Shown here: positions 53,264-59,828 of the stretch, piece by piece
How positions within the stretch are numbered: the stretch's first letter is position 1
How the letters are laid out: every line of letters starts with the position of its first letter
Assembly: GCF_016124325.1 (NCBI RefSeq)
Contig: NZ_WGNY01000029.1
Coordinates: 1 to 64,000 of the forward strand
DNA: 64,000 nt
DNA from: Phenylobacterium sp.
GTDB taxonomy: Bacteria; Pseudomonadota; Alphaproteobacteria; Caulobacterales; Caulobacteraceae
Reading direction: 5' to 3'
Notes under the pieces: generated by a model
The model's database searches: none
What the model was told of the DNA's origin: nothing
The model's input: only the letters and a program-made list of their open reading frames with translations
Translations under genes and position numbers: made by a program

Positions 53264-55069
53264 TTACCGTTCCGCGTGCGCCTCGGCGAATTCGCCCAGC
53301 GCCGCGGCCGTCTGGTCCATCACCTCGGTCCAGTCGCTCAGGGTCGGCGTCACGAAGGTGCGCACCTGGGGGTACCAGGGATATTCGAAGGTCCCCAGGC
53401 GCGGCCAGGCGCCGGGCACGGTGATCAGCCAGGCCGGGGCGCCGCAGGCGGCGGCGATGTTGAACGTGGCGTTGGAGAAGCCCAGCACCAGGTCCATGGC
53501 GCTCGAAAGGGCGGCGACCTCGTCCAGATCCTGCTTCAGGTCGATGCCCGGCGGGTTCCAGATCTTCACGCCGAAGTCGCGCTCTGCCTTGGCCAGCTCC
53601 TCGGAGCAGTCGCCGTACTGCAGGTTCACGAAGGTCACGCCGGGCGTGGCCAGCACCGGCGCCCACCGGTCGAACGGCGAGAAGAAGCGGTGGCGCGCGT
53701 TGGCCACGATGGCGCTCTTCCACAGCAGGCCCACCTTGGGACCGGCCGGCGCGCTCTCCAGCACCTTGCGCCAATGCGCCACGCGGGCGGGATCGGCCTT
53801 CAGGAACGAGGGACGGGCGGGGAAGGCCGAGACGCTGCGCCGGTGCTGCCGCAGCAGCGACGCGATCGGGGTCCAGGCGTCGACGGGCGGCGCGTTCTCG
53901 AGGAACGGCATGACGCGGTAGGTGCGCCCGCCCTTGGCGTAGGTCGCGTGTGCGCCGACCGTCGCCTCGGGGAAGCTGCGCTGGAAGAGCGGAACCAGGC
54001 GCGGCTCGACGGCGATCGTCAGATGGCCTTCCGGGCCCAGCGCCTCGGCGACGTCCTGCAGCACGTTGCCGAACAGGATTTCGTCGCCCAGTCCCTGCTC
54101 GCCAATGACCAGGAGCGACTTGCCGCCAATGTCCTCGCCGGGGGTCCAGACGGGCTTGTCGATCACGAAATGCGTCACGTCGGCGAAGGCCGGATGCAGG
54201 CGCGCCTCGTATTCGTCCCACCCTTCGCCGATGCGTCCCAGGGTGATCAGGATGGTGGAGCGCGACAGGCGCATCATCTGGCGCTCGTCCTCGGCCTCGA
54301 CCAGTTCGAGCGCCCGTTCGCAAAGGGGGAGGGCACCTTCCGGGTCGCCTTGGGAAAGGCGCGCATTGCCGAGGTTGTAGATAGCCTTGCAGAAGTCGGG
54401 CTCGAGGCGAATGGCCTCCTTGAAGAAGGTCTCGGCGTTATCGAAATCGCCCAGTTCGGCGACGATCGTGCCCATGGTGTTCCAGAGCATCGGCGTCTGG
54501 GGACTGGAGACGATGGCGGGCCGCAGCAGTTCGATGGCTTCGTCGAACCGCATCTCGTCGCGCAGCACGCAGGCCAGGTTGTTGCTGCCTTCCGGATGGC
54601 CGGGGAAGCGGGCCAGGTAGTGGCGGAACAGCTTCTCGGCCTGGGGTTTCATGCCGATGCGATAGGCCAGCCGTCCGAGGTCGTTGGCGATCTCGGCGTG
54701 GTCCGGCAGCAGGCGCAGGGCCGTCTCGTAGGCGGTGATCGATGAGGAGAAGTCGCCGTTCCGCTCGAAGGCGATGGCCAGCAGGTACCAGACGAAGCCG
54801 TTTTGCTCGTCCTTCTCCAGCGCCTTGATCGCCCACTCCGCGCCTTCCTGGAACCGGCTGGCGTTGAGGCAGGCGACGATGCGGTCCACCAGCGGCTGGA
54901 TCGCCAGGGCCTTCAGCTCGGCCATCGCGTCATTGAGTCGCGCCAGCGACTCCTTCGAGCCCGCCTCGCCCAGCGCGCTTGTCGCCATGCGGAGGGGTGT
55001 GGGGGCGGCGCCCATGGCCGTCTCGAGCGCGAGGGTGGAGGCGGCGCTTGGCGGGGCCTTGGCGGGCAT
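53264..55069 (-). CDS. flmG: TPR-domain flagellin glycosyltransferase, FlmG/FlbA-like
   Basis: A 601-residue protein of two parts. Residues about 70-300 are TPRs (GFVWYLLAIAFERNGDFSSSITAYETALRLLPDHAEIANDLGRLAYRIGMKPQAEKLFRHYLARFPGHP and repeats after it). Residues about 320-600 are a GT-B-like domain: PGEDIGGKSLLVIGEQGLGDEILFGNVLQDV, PKVGLLWKSAIVANARH, LVLGFSNATFNIAAACGAPAWLITVPGAW. FlmG in C. crescentus has this layout, glycosylates all flagellins with pseudaminic acid, and its TPRs bind flagellin; that function is inferred here. FlbA is a related protein of the Caulobacter flaFG cluster. Divergent from flbT; a perfect CtrA site sits 45 bases upstream of its ATG. Confidence 0.85.
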   Translation of the reverse strand: MPAKAPPSAASTLALETAMGAAPTPLRMATSALGEAGSKESLARLNDAMAELKALAIQPLVDRIVACLNASRFQEGAEWAIKALEKDEQNGFVWYLLAIAFERNGDFSSSITAYETALRLLPDHAEIANDLGRLAYRIGMKPQAEKLFRHYLARFPGHPEGSNNLACVLRDEMRFDEAIELLRPAIVSSPQTPMLWNTMGTIVAELGDFDNAETFFKEAIRLEPDFCKAIYNLGNARLSQGDPEGALPLCERALELVEAEDERQMMRLSRSTILITLGRIGEGWDEYEARLHPAFADVTHFVIDKPVWTPGEDIGGKSLLVIGEQGLGDEILFGNVLQDVAEALGPEGHLTIAVEPRLVPLFQRSFPEATVGAHATYAKGGRTYRVMPFLENAPPVDAWTPIASLLRQHRRSVSAFPARPSFLKADPARVAHWRKVLESAPAGPKVGLLWKSAIVANARHRFFSPFDRWAPVLATPGVTFVNLQYGDCSEELAKAERDFGVKIWNPPGIDLKQDLDEVAALSSAMDLVLGFSNATFNIAAACGAPAWLITVPGAWPRLGTFEYPWYPQVRTFVTPTLSDWTEVMDQTAAALGEFAEAHAER

Positions 55070-55113
55070 GGGCGGCTATCTCCGAAGTGCCCATGCCGTA
55101 TCGGCGATTATGC

Positions 55114-55128
55114 TTAATCCGCGCTTAA
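55114..55128. promoter_or_regulatory. CtrA-binding site TTAA-N7-TTAA
   Basis: TTAA (55114-55117), seven bases, TTAA (55125-55128): a perfect match to the CtrA consensus, in the 198-base gap between the divergent flmG-like and flbT genes. It is 45 bases from the flmG ATG and 139 bases from the flbT start. CtrA controls flagellar genes in Caulobacteraceae. Confidence 0.75.
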
Positions 55129-55267
55129 GGATGTGCGAATTCCCATCGGCAATCGGGCGTTAACTGCTCTTGGCTAACCGTGGCGTGCGTTCGGGCCAAG
55201 GGAGGGCGAGAATGGTTCATTCGAATCGCGTCGCCGGTTCTCTGGCTTCGAAACGAGGGAGCGGAAC

Positions 55268-55693
55268 TTGCCGCTGAAGCTGTCTCTGAGGCCGGGCGAG
55301 AAGTTCGTCCTGAACGGCGCCGTCGTTCAGAACGGCGATCGCCGCGCCGTCATGGTCCTGCAGAACAAGGCCTCCGTCCTTCGCGAGAAGGACATCATGC
55401 AGCCCGACGAGGTGCATACGCCCGCGCGGCGGATCTACTTCCCGGTGATGATGATGTACCTCGAGGAAGCCAATGCGGAGCGCTTCTACGACGAGTTCGT
55501 GCGCCGGCTGACCGAGTTCATGGGCGTCATCTCGAACCCGACGGTGCTGGCGGAATGCGTCAACATCTCCAAGTTCTGCATGGCGCGTGAGTACTACAAG
55601 GCGCTCATGCTGTGCCGAAAACTCATCGAGTACGAAGACGAAAGGCTGGGGAATGTCCCTACAGGCGTATCAGCAGGCGGCGACGCGGGCTGA
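55268..55693 (+). CDS. flbT: Flagellar biosynthesis repressor FlbT
   Basis: A 141-residue FlbT protein, starting at TTG 55268 ([23 protein letters not shown]), about 6 bases after GGGAG. Conserved blocks are [22 protein letters not shown] and [17 protein letters not shown] with [21 protein letters not shown] at the C-terminus. FlbT binds the 5' leader of flagellin mRNA in Caulobacter and represses translation or promotes decay until the hook is complete. Its last 41 bases overlap the flaF gene in another frame, so translation is coupled. Located directly before the flagellin genes. Confidence 0.96.
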   Translation: MPLKLSLRPGEKFVLNGAVVQNGDRRAVMVLQNKASVLREKDIMQPDEVHTPARRIYFPVMMMYLEEANAERFYDEFVRRLTEFMGVISNPTVLAECVNISKFCMAREYYKALMLCRKLIEYEDERLGNVPTGVSAGGDAG

Positions 55694-56021
55694 AAGCCCG
55701 CGCGAGATGGAATATCGCCTGTTCGCGCAGGTGACCCGCGCCTTGATGGAAGCGGCGGCGCTCGACGAGACCGAGGTCGGCAAGCGCACCGATGCGCTCG
55801 ACTGGAACCGCCGTCTCTGGTCGACGCTGGGCACGGAGTGCGCTGATCCCGCGAACAAGCTGCCCGCGCCGCTGCGCGCCTCGATCATCTCGCTCAGCAT
55901 CTGGGTGGGAAAACACACCACGCTGGTGATCCGCCGCCAGGAGGAAATCGAGCCCCTGATCGAGATCAACCGCATGATCATGCAGGGCCTCTCCGGCAAC
56001 GGGGCCGCCGCCGCGGCCTGA
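55653..56021 (+). CDS. flaF: Flagellar biosynthesis regulator FlaF
   Basis: A 122-residue FlaF protein that is needed for flagellin synthesis and secretion and counteracts FlbT. Typical features are the N-terminal helix [72 protein letters not shown] and a hydrophobic C-terminal helix. ATG 55653 overlaps the end of flbT by 41 bases and is the family start; an upstream in-frame ATG is ignored. A strong hairpin terminator follows 47 bases later, separating flbT-flaF from the flagellins. Confidence 0.95.
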   Translation: MSLQAYQQAATRAESPREMEYRLFAQVTRALMEAAALDETEVGKRTDALDWNRRLWSTLGTECADPANKLPAPLRASIISLSIWVGKHTTLVIRRQEEIEPLIEINRMIMQGLSGNGAAAAA

Positions 56022-56067
56022 TCCCGTACGGCGCCGCGAGCGCCTCGCCGATTCCCCGAAGACTGCA

Positions 56068-56095
56068 AGCCGCCGGCCGTCCCGGCGGCTTTCTC
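56068..56095 (+). terminator. Rho-independent terminator after flaF
   Basis: A 9-bp perfect stem (AGCCGCCGG 56068-56076, CCGGCGGCT 56082-56090) with a CCGTC loop is followed by TTCTC. The stem is strong; the T-run is short. Confidence 0.8.
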
Positions 56096-56124
56096 ATGTC
56101 CCGCCCGCGGAGGGTCGAGGTTGA

Positions 56125-56141
56125 CCGGCAGCTCCTGCCGG
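56125..56141. promoter_or_regulatory. Candidate FlbD enhancer upstream of flagellin 1
   Basis: CCGGCAG-CTC-CTGCCGG, a 7-bp palindrome of the form CGGCA-N5-TGCCG, lies 101 bases upstream of the sigma-54 promoter. The same CGGCA-N5-TGCCG form appears near flagellin 2. From memory, ftr (FlbD) elements in C. crescentus look similar. Enhancer role is inferred. Confidence 0.5.
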
Positions 56142-56241
56142 GCTGCAGGTTTGGCTAACGCGCGCCGCCTGGGCTCGTTCGTCGCCTCGTAACAAAATCA
56201 ATAGTTTCAGACATTTAATCCGAACCGGACAGGGTTAATTC

Positions 56242-56256
56242 TGGCCCGGCGCTTGC
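56242..56256 (+). promoter_or_regulatory. Sigma-54 promoter of flagellin 1
   Basis: TGGCCC (56242-56247), a 5-base spacer, TTGC (56253-56256): GG-N10-GC spacing exact and one mismatch to TGGCAC. Transcription would begin near 56268, giving a leader of about 63 bases. Confidence 0.85.
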
Positions 56257-56330
56257 TTGGATCACGCCGGGCGAAAAATCGCCTACCGGCAGAAGCCCGG
56301 ATCAACCCCTCCAGAATGGAAGGCATGACC

Positions 56331-57158
56331 ATGTCCAACTCGGTCAACACCAATGTCAGCGCGATGGTCGCGCTGCAAAACCTGAATATGACGAATACGG
56401 AACTCGCCAGGACGCAAGGGAGGATCAACACTGGTCTGAGGATCGCCAACGCCAAGGACAACGGCGCCATCTGGGCCATCGCCCAGAACCAGCGCGCGAC
56501 GTCCCAAGCGTTGAACGCGGTCAAGGAATCGCTGCAGCGCGGCCAATCGACGGTGGACGTGGCCATCTCGGCCGGCGAGACCGTTTCGGACCTGCTCGTT
56601 CAGATGAAGGAGAAGGCCCTGGCCGCGGCCGACGCCTCGCTCGATGCAAACAGCCGCACGGCCCTGAACGAAGACTTCAAGGCGCTGCGCGACCAGCTGG
56701 CGAAGGCCGTGAGCAATGCCGAGTTCAACGGCATCAACATGGTCAAGGCCAGCGGCACCACCATCGAGGCGCTGGCGAACTCGGACGCGTCGTCCAAGAT
56801 CACTGTGGCGGCTCAGGACCTGTCGCTGACCGGCTCGATCGTGAACCTGGGCGCCACGGCGTCGATCGGCACGATCACCACGGCGACGACGATGATCTCG
56901 TCGGTGAACACCGCGATCGTCAACGTCTCGACCGCGCTGAGCAAGCTCGGCACCGGCTCGAAGTCGCTGGCCTCGCACCTGGACTTCATCGGCAAGCTCC
57001 AGGACTCGGTGGACGCCGGCGTGGGCAACCTGGTCGACGCCGACCTGGCGAAGGAAAGCGCCAAGCTGCAGTCGTTGCAGACGAAGCAGCAGCTCGGCGT
57101 CCAGGCGCTGTCGATCGCGAACCAGTCCTCGTCGATCCTGCTTGGGCTGTTCCGCTAA
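56331..57158 (+). CDS. Flagellin 1 (short D0/D1 type)
   Basis: A 275-residue flagellin that forms the filament. It has only the conserved N- and C-terminal D0/D1 domains: [23 protein letters not shown] ... [23 protein letters not shown], and [40 protein letters not shown] at the end. No D2/D3 variable domain, as in Caulobacter flagellins. ATG 56331 was chosen because GGAAGG lies 7 bases before it; ATG 56325 is too close. It is 93% or so identical to flagellin 2, the differences concentrated in the first 60 residues. FlmG-type glycosylation on Ser/Thr is expected. A strong hairpin terminator follows. Confidence 0.97.
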   Translation: MSNSVNTNVSAMVALQNLNMTNTELARTQGRINTGLRIANAKDNGAIWAIAQNQRATSQALNAVKESLQRGQSTVDVAISAGETVSDLLVQMKEKALAAADASLDANSRTALNEDFKALRDQLAKAVSNAEFNGINMVKASGTTIEALANSDASSKITVAAQDLSLTGSIVNLGATASIGTITTATTMISSVNTAIVNVSTALSKLGTGSKSLASHLDFIGKLQDSVDAGVGNLVDADLAKESAKLQSLQTKQQLGVQALSIANQSSSILLGLFR

Positions 57159-57165
57159 TTCGTTT

Positions 57166-57202
57166 CCCCGGGGGGCGCTCGCGCTCCCCGGGGCCCTCTT
57201 TT
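57166..57202 (+). terminator. Rho-independent terminator after flagellin 1
   Basis: A 13-bp stem with one mismatch (57166-57178 and 57181-57193), nearly no loop, is followed by CCCTCTTTT. Very stable; ends the flagellin 1 transcript. Confidence 0.8.
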
Positions 57203-57210
57203 GGACGTCC

Positions 57211-57276
57211 CGGCACAATTTGCCGAGCGGGCGCGGCAAATTGTGCCCAGTGCGCTGATAATCGGCAAATTTTGCC
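57211..57276. promoter_or_regulatory. Palindrome cluster, candidate FlbD enhancers for flagellin 2
   Basis: A perfect 14-bp inverted repeat (GGCACAATTTGCCG 57211-57224, CGGCAAATTGTGCC 57233-57246) with an 8-base spacer is followed by CGGCAAATTTTGCCG (57262-57276). All three share CGGCAAA/TTTGCCG half-sites. They lie 75-140 bases upstream of the sigma-54 promoter, where an NtrC-type activator such as FlbD would bind. Confidence 0.6.
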
Positions 57277-57350
57277 GGTTCGCCGCAACCCTAATGACAC
57301 AATAACGCAATAATTTCAAAAGCTTCCGCGGGAAATCCCTAACGCGCGGA

Positions 57351-57365
57351 TGGCCTCCAGATTGC
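57351..57365 (+). promoter_or_regulatory. Sigma-54 promoter of flagellin 2
   Basis: TGGCCT (57351-57356), a 5-base spacer, TTGC (57362-57365): GG-N10-GC exact. The expected start is near 57377, giving a leader of about 62 bases, the same length as for flagellin 1. Confidence 0.85.
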
Positions 57366-57438
57366 TGCTTGGTCCGTTGGGCAAAACGCCCTCGGCCGCC
57401 AGAACGGCTGCCGGTCTCCTGTGAAAAGGACCATCTGT

Positions 57439-58266
57439 ATGACCAATAGCGTCAATACCAATGTGAGTGCGCTGGTTGCGCTTCAGAACCTGAACGCCAC
57501 CAACAACGAACTCTCCTCGGTGCAGGCCCGGATCAACACCGGCCGCAAGATCAACTCCGCCAAGGACAACGGCGCCATCTGGGCCATCGCCCAGAACCAA
57601 CGCGCCACCTCCTCGTCGCTGAACGCGGTCAAGGAATCGCTGCAGCGCGGCCAATCGACGGTGGACGTGGCCATCTCGGCCGGTGAAACCGTTTCGGACC
57701 TGCTCGTTCAGATGAAGGAGAAGGCCCTGGCCGCGGCGGACGCCTCGCTCGACGCCAACAGCCGCACGGCCCTGAACGAAGACTTCAAGGCGCTGCGCGA
57801 CCAGCTGGCGAAGGCCGTGAGCAATGCCGAGTTCAACGGCATCAACATGGTCAAGGCCAGCGGCACCACCATCGAGGCGCTGGCGAACGCCGACGCGTCG
57901 TCCAAGATCACCGTGGCGGCTCAAGACCTGTCGCTGACCGGCTCGATCGTGAACCTGGGCGCTACGGCGTCGATCGGCACGATCACGACGGCGACGACGA
58001 TGATCTCGTCGGTGAACACCGCGATCACCAACGTCTCGACGGCGCTGAGCAAGCTCGGCACCGGCTCGAAGTCGCTGGGCTCGCACCTGGACTTCATCGG
58101 CAAGCTTCAGGACACCATCGACGCTGGCGTGGGCAACCTCGTCGACGCCGACCTGGCGAAGGAAAGCGCTCGACTCCAGGCTCTGCAGACCAAGCAGCAG
58201 CTCGGCGTCCAGGCGCTGTCCATCGCGAACCAGTCTTCGTCGATCCTGCTGGGCCTCTTCCGTTAA
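57439..58266 (+). CDS. Flagellin 2 (short D0/D1 type)
   Basis: A 275-residue flagellin with the same D0/D1-only layout as flagellin 1 ([45 protein letters not shown] ... [21 protein letters not shown]). Residues from about 61 onward differ from flagellin 1 at only about seven positions, whereas the first 60 differ at fourteen. ATG 57439 follows AAGGA by 9 bases. It has its own sigma-54 promoter with upstream palindromes. Two overlapping hairpins lie between it and flaG. As in Caulobacter, several flagellins probably co-assemble into one filament. Confidence 0.97.
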   Translation: MTNSVNTNVSALVALQNLNATNNELSSVQARINTGRKINSAKDNGAIWAIAQNQRATSSSLNAVKESLQRGQSTVDVAISAGETVSDLLVQMKEKALAAADASLDANSRTALNEDFKALRDQLAKAVSNAEFNGINMVKASGTTIEALANADASSKITVAAQDLSLTGSIVNLGATASIGTITTATTMISSVNTAITNVSTALSKLGTGSKSLGSHLDFIGKLQDTIDAGVGNLVDADLAKESARLQALQTKQQLGVQALSIANQSSSILLGLFR

Positions 58267-58301
58267 GGCCCGCGCGTCGCGGGGCCGCTTGCGGCTCCGC
58301 G

Positions 58302-58342
58302 GCCGACGCCAATGCGTCGGCGGACGGGTTCGCCCGTCCGCC
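58302..58342 (+). terminator. Two overlapping hairpins between flagellin 2 and flaG
   Basis: Hairpin 1: GCCGACGC-CAAT-GCGTCGGC (58302-58321). Hairpin 2: GGCGGACGGG-TTCG-CCCGTCCGCC (58319-58342), with a UUCG tetraloop. They share GGC (58319-58321), so they cannot both form fully. No T-run follows, so the role may be mRNA 3'-end protection or attenuation before flaG rather than termination. Confidence 0.6.
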
Positions 58343-58390
58343 GATCGCCTTGGACAGGCGCGACGACGCCAACCCTGAAGGTAAGGAGTC

Positions 58391-58678
58391 ATGGACACCA
58401 AGGTCGCGGCTGTCGCTGCCGCGCCCGATCCCGGGACCGCCCAGGTTCCAGCCAGCCCGCCGGCGTCAGCCGGTGGCGCGACGCCGGGGGCGGGGGCCCC
58501 GGATCAGGTCGACATGCGACTGATTATCGAAGTGGATCAAGCCAGCGGTTCGTACGTCTACAAGACGATCAACCGCTTGACCGGCGAGGTCGTCAGCCAA
58601 CTGCCCCGGGACGAGGTCCTGCGGATGCACGAGGAAGGCGGCTACCAGGCCGGCGCGGTCATCCGCACCAAGGCCTGA
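58391..58678 (+). CDS. flaG: FlaG family flagellar protein
   Basis: A 95-residue FlaG protein. The first 40 residues are Ala/Pro/Gly-rich and disordered. The conserved part is DMRLIIEVDQASGSYVYKTINRLTGEVVSQLPRDEVLRMHEEGGYQAGAV, the FlaG domain. FlaG affects filament length in other bacteria, and in Caulobacter it belongs to the flaFG cluster. TAAGGAG lies 6 bases before ATG 58391. It is 124 bases downstream of flagellin 2 on the same strand. Confidence 0.93.
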   Translation: MDTKVAAVAAAPDPGTAQVPASPPASAGGATPGAGAPDQVDMRLIIEVDQASGSYVYKTINRLTGEVVSQLPRDEVLRMHEEGGYQAGAVIRTKA

Positions 58679-58771
58679 TCCGACAGCCGATCGCTCGCGG
58701 CGAGCGAGCGTAGGACATATTGTCCCAACCGCCCCGGGAAGCCCCGGCGGCGGCGCCTTGCGTTGCGCGCG

Positions 58772-58779
58772 TTAACCAT
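58772..58779 (+). promoter_or_regulatory. CtrA half-site TTAACCAT
   Basis: TTAACCAT, the extended CtrA half-site, lies 79 bases upstream of flagellin 3. That flagellin lacks a recognisable sigma-54 promoter, so CtrA or another factor could drive it. A single 8-base match is weak. Confidence 0.4.
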
Positions 58780-58857
58780 ATGAACACCACGTTTTCCTAG
58801 CGTTCCTTCACGGCGCGGGGACGAGTCGCCTCGGGGGCCGGTCGCTAGGAGAGCGTG

Positions 58858-59694
58858 ATGACGATCAGCGTCCACACGAATAAGTCTGCGCTGACCGCGC
58901 TGCAGAACCTTAACAAGACGAATGACGAGCTGGGCGGGGTCCAGGGCCGGATCAACACCGGCCTGAAGATCGGCAACGCCAAGGACAACGCGGCCGTCTG
59001 GGCCATCGCCCAGGGCCAGCGCGCGGACATCGGCGCGCTCGGGGCCGTGAAGATGAGCCTGGAGCGCGCGCAATCGATCGCCGAGGTCTCGGCGACGGCG
59101 GGCGAAACGGTGTCGGATCTGCTCACCGAGCTGAAGCAGAAGGTCGTGGCCGCGATGGACACGTCGCTGGACACCTCGTCGCGCACGGCTCTCGATTCGG
59201 ATTTCAAGGCGATCCTTCGCCAGATCACCCAGGTCGTCGGCAACGCGCAGTTCGATGGCGCCAACCTGCTGGACGGCTCGGTCGGCCCGAACATCCAGTT
59301 CCTGGCCAACGCCGACGCCACGAACAAGATCACGCTGTCGACGCAGGATCTGTCGCTGGGCGGCTCCATCCTGACCATCGCCTCGACGGCTTCCATCACC
59401 ACGGTCACGCTCGCGACGGGGGTTCTGACCCAGCTCGACTCGTCGATCAGCCAGGTCAACCAGGCGCTGGGCAACCTCGGCTCGCAAGCGAAGCAGATCG
59501 AGGCCCACCTGGGCTTCGTCGGCAAGCTCACCGACGTTCTCGAGACCGGGGTCGGCAACCTCGTGGACGCCGACCTCGCCAAGGAGAGCGCGCGCCTCCA
59601 GGCCCTGCAGGTGCAGCAGCAGCTGGGCGCCCAGGCGCTCTCGATCGCCAACCAGGCGCCGCAGATCATCCTGCAGCTGTTCCGCGGCGGCTAA
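58858..59694 (+). CDS. Flagellin 3 (divergent)
   Basis: A 278-residue D0/D1 flagellin, clearly related to the other two ([93 protein letters not shown]) but far more divergent. It starts at ATG 58858 after AGGAGA with a 7-base spacer (a GTG lies one codon before). No sigma-54 promoter was found upstream. A strong intrinsic terminator follows. Divergent flagellins in Caulobacter occupy a distinct position at the hook-proximal end; that role is an inference here. Confidence 0.95.
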   Translation: MTISVHTNKSALTALQNLNKTNDELGGVQGRINTGLKIGNAKDNAAVWAIAQGQRADIGALGAVKMSLERAQSIAEVSATAGETVSDLLTELKQKVVAAMDTSLDTSSRTALDSDFKAILRQITQVVGNAQFDGANLLDGSVGPNIQFLANADATNKITLSTQDLSLGGSILTIASTASITTVTLATGVLTQLDSSISQVNQALGNLGSQAKQIEAHLGFVGKLTDVLETGVGNLVDADLAKESARLQALQVQQQLGAQALSIANQAPQIILQLFRGG

Positions 59695-59723
59695 ATCCGG
59701 TTTCCGTTGGGGCGTAGGAAAAG

Positions 59724-59751
59724 GCCTGGGCGCGATCGCCCAGGCTTTTTT
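59724..59751 (+). terminator. Rho-independent terminator after flagellin 3
   Basis: A 9-bp perfect stem (GCCTGGGCG 59724-59732, CGCCCAGGC 59737-59745) with a CGAT loop is followed by six T residues (59746-59751). Confidence 0.95.
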
Positions 59752-59828
59752 CTTGATCGCTTAACGAGTGGTAAGCGTTGTCGCCCCAGTATGGCGACTG
59801 GCGGACCGTATCTCCGCGTTAGGACGCC

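Larger units (their letters stand above)
56022..56330 (+). other. 309-base intergenic region before flagellin 1
   Basis: No gene is present. In order it holds an intrinsic terminator for flaF (56068-56095), a CGGCA-N5-TGCCG palindrome (56125-56141), an AT-rich stretch, a sigma-54 promoter (56242-56256) and a leader of about 60 bases that should include the FlbT target. Each is listed separately. Confidence 0.8.
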
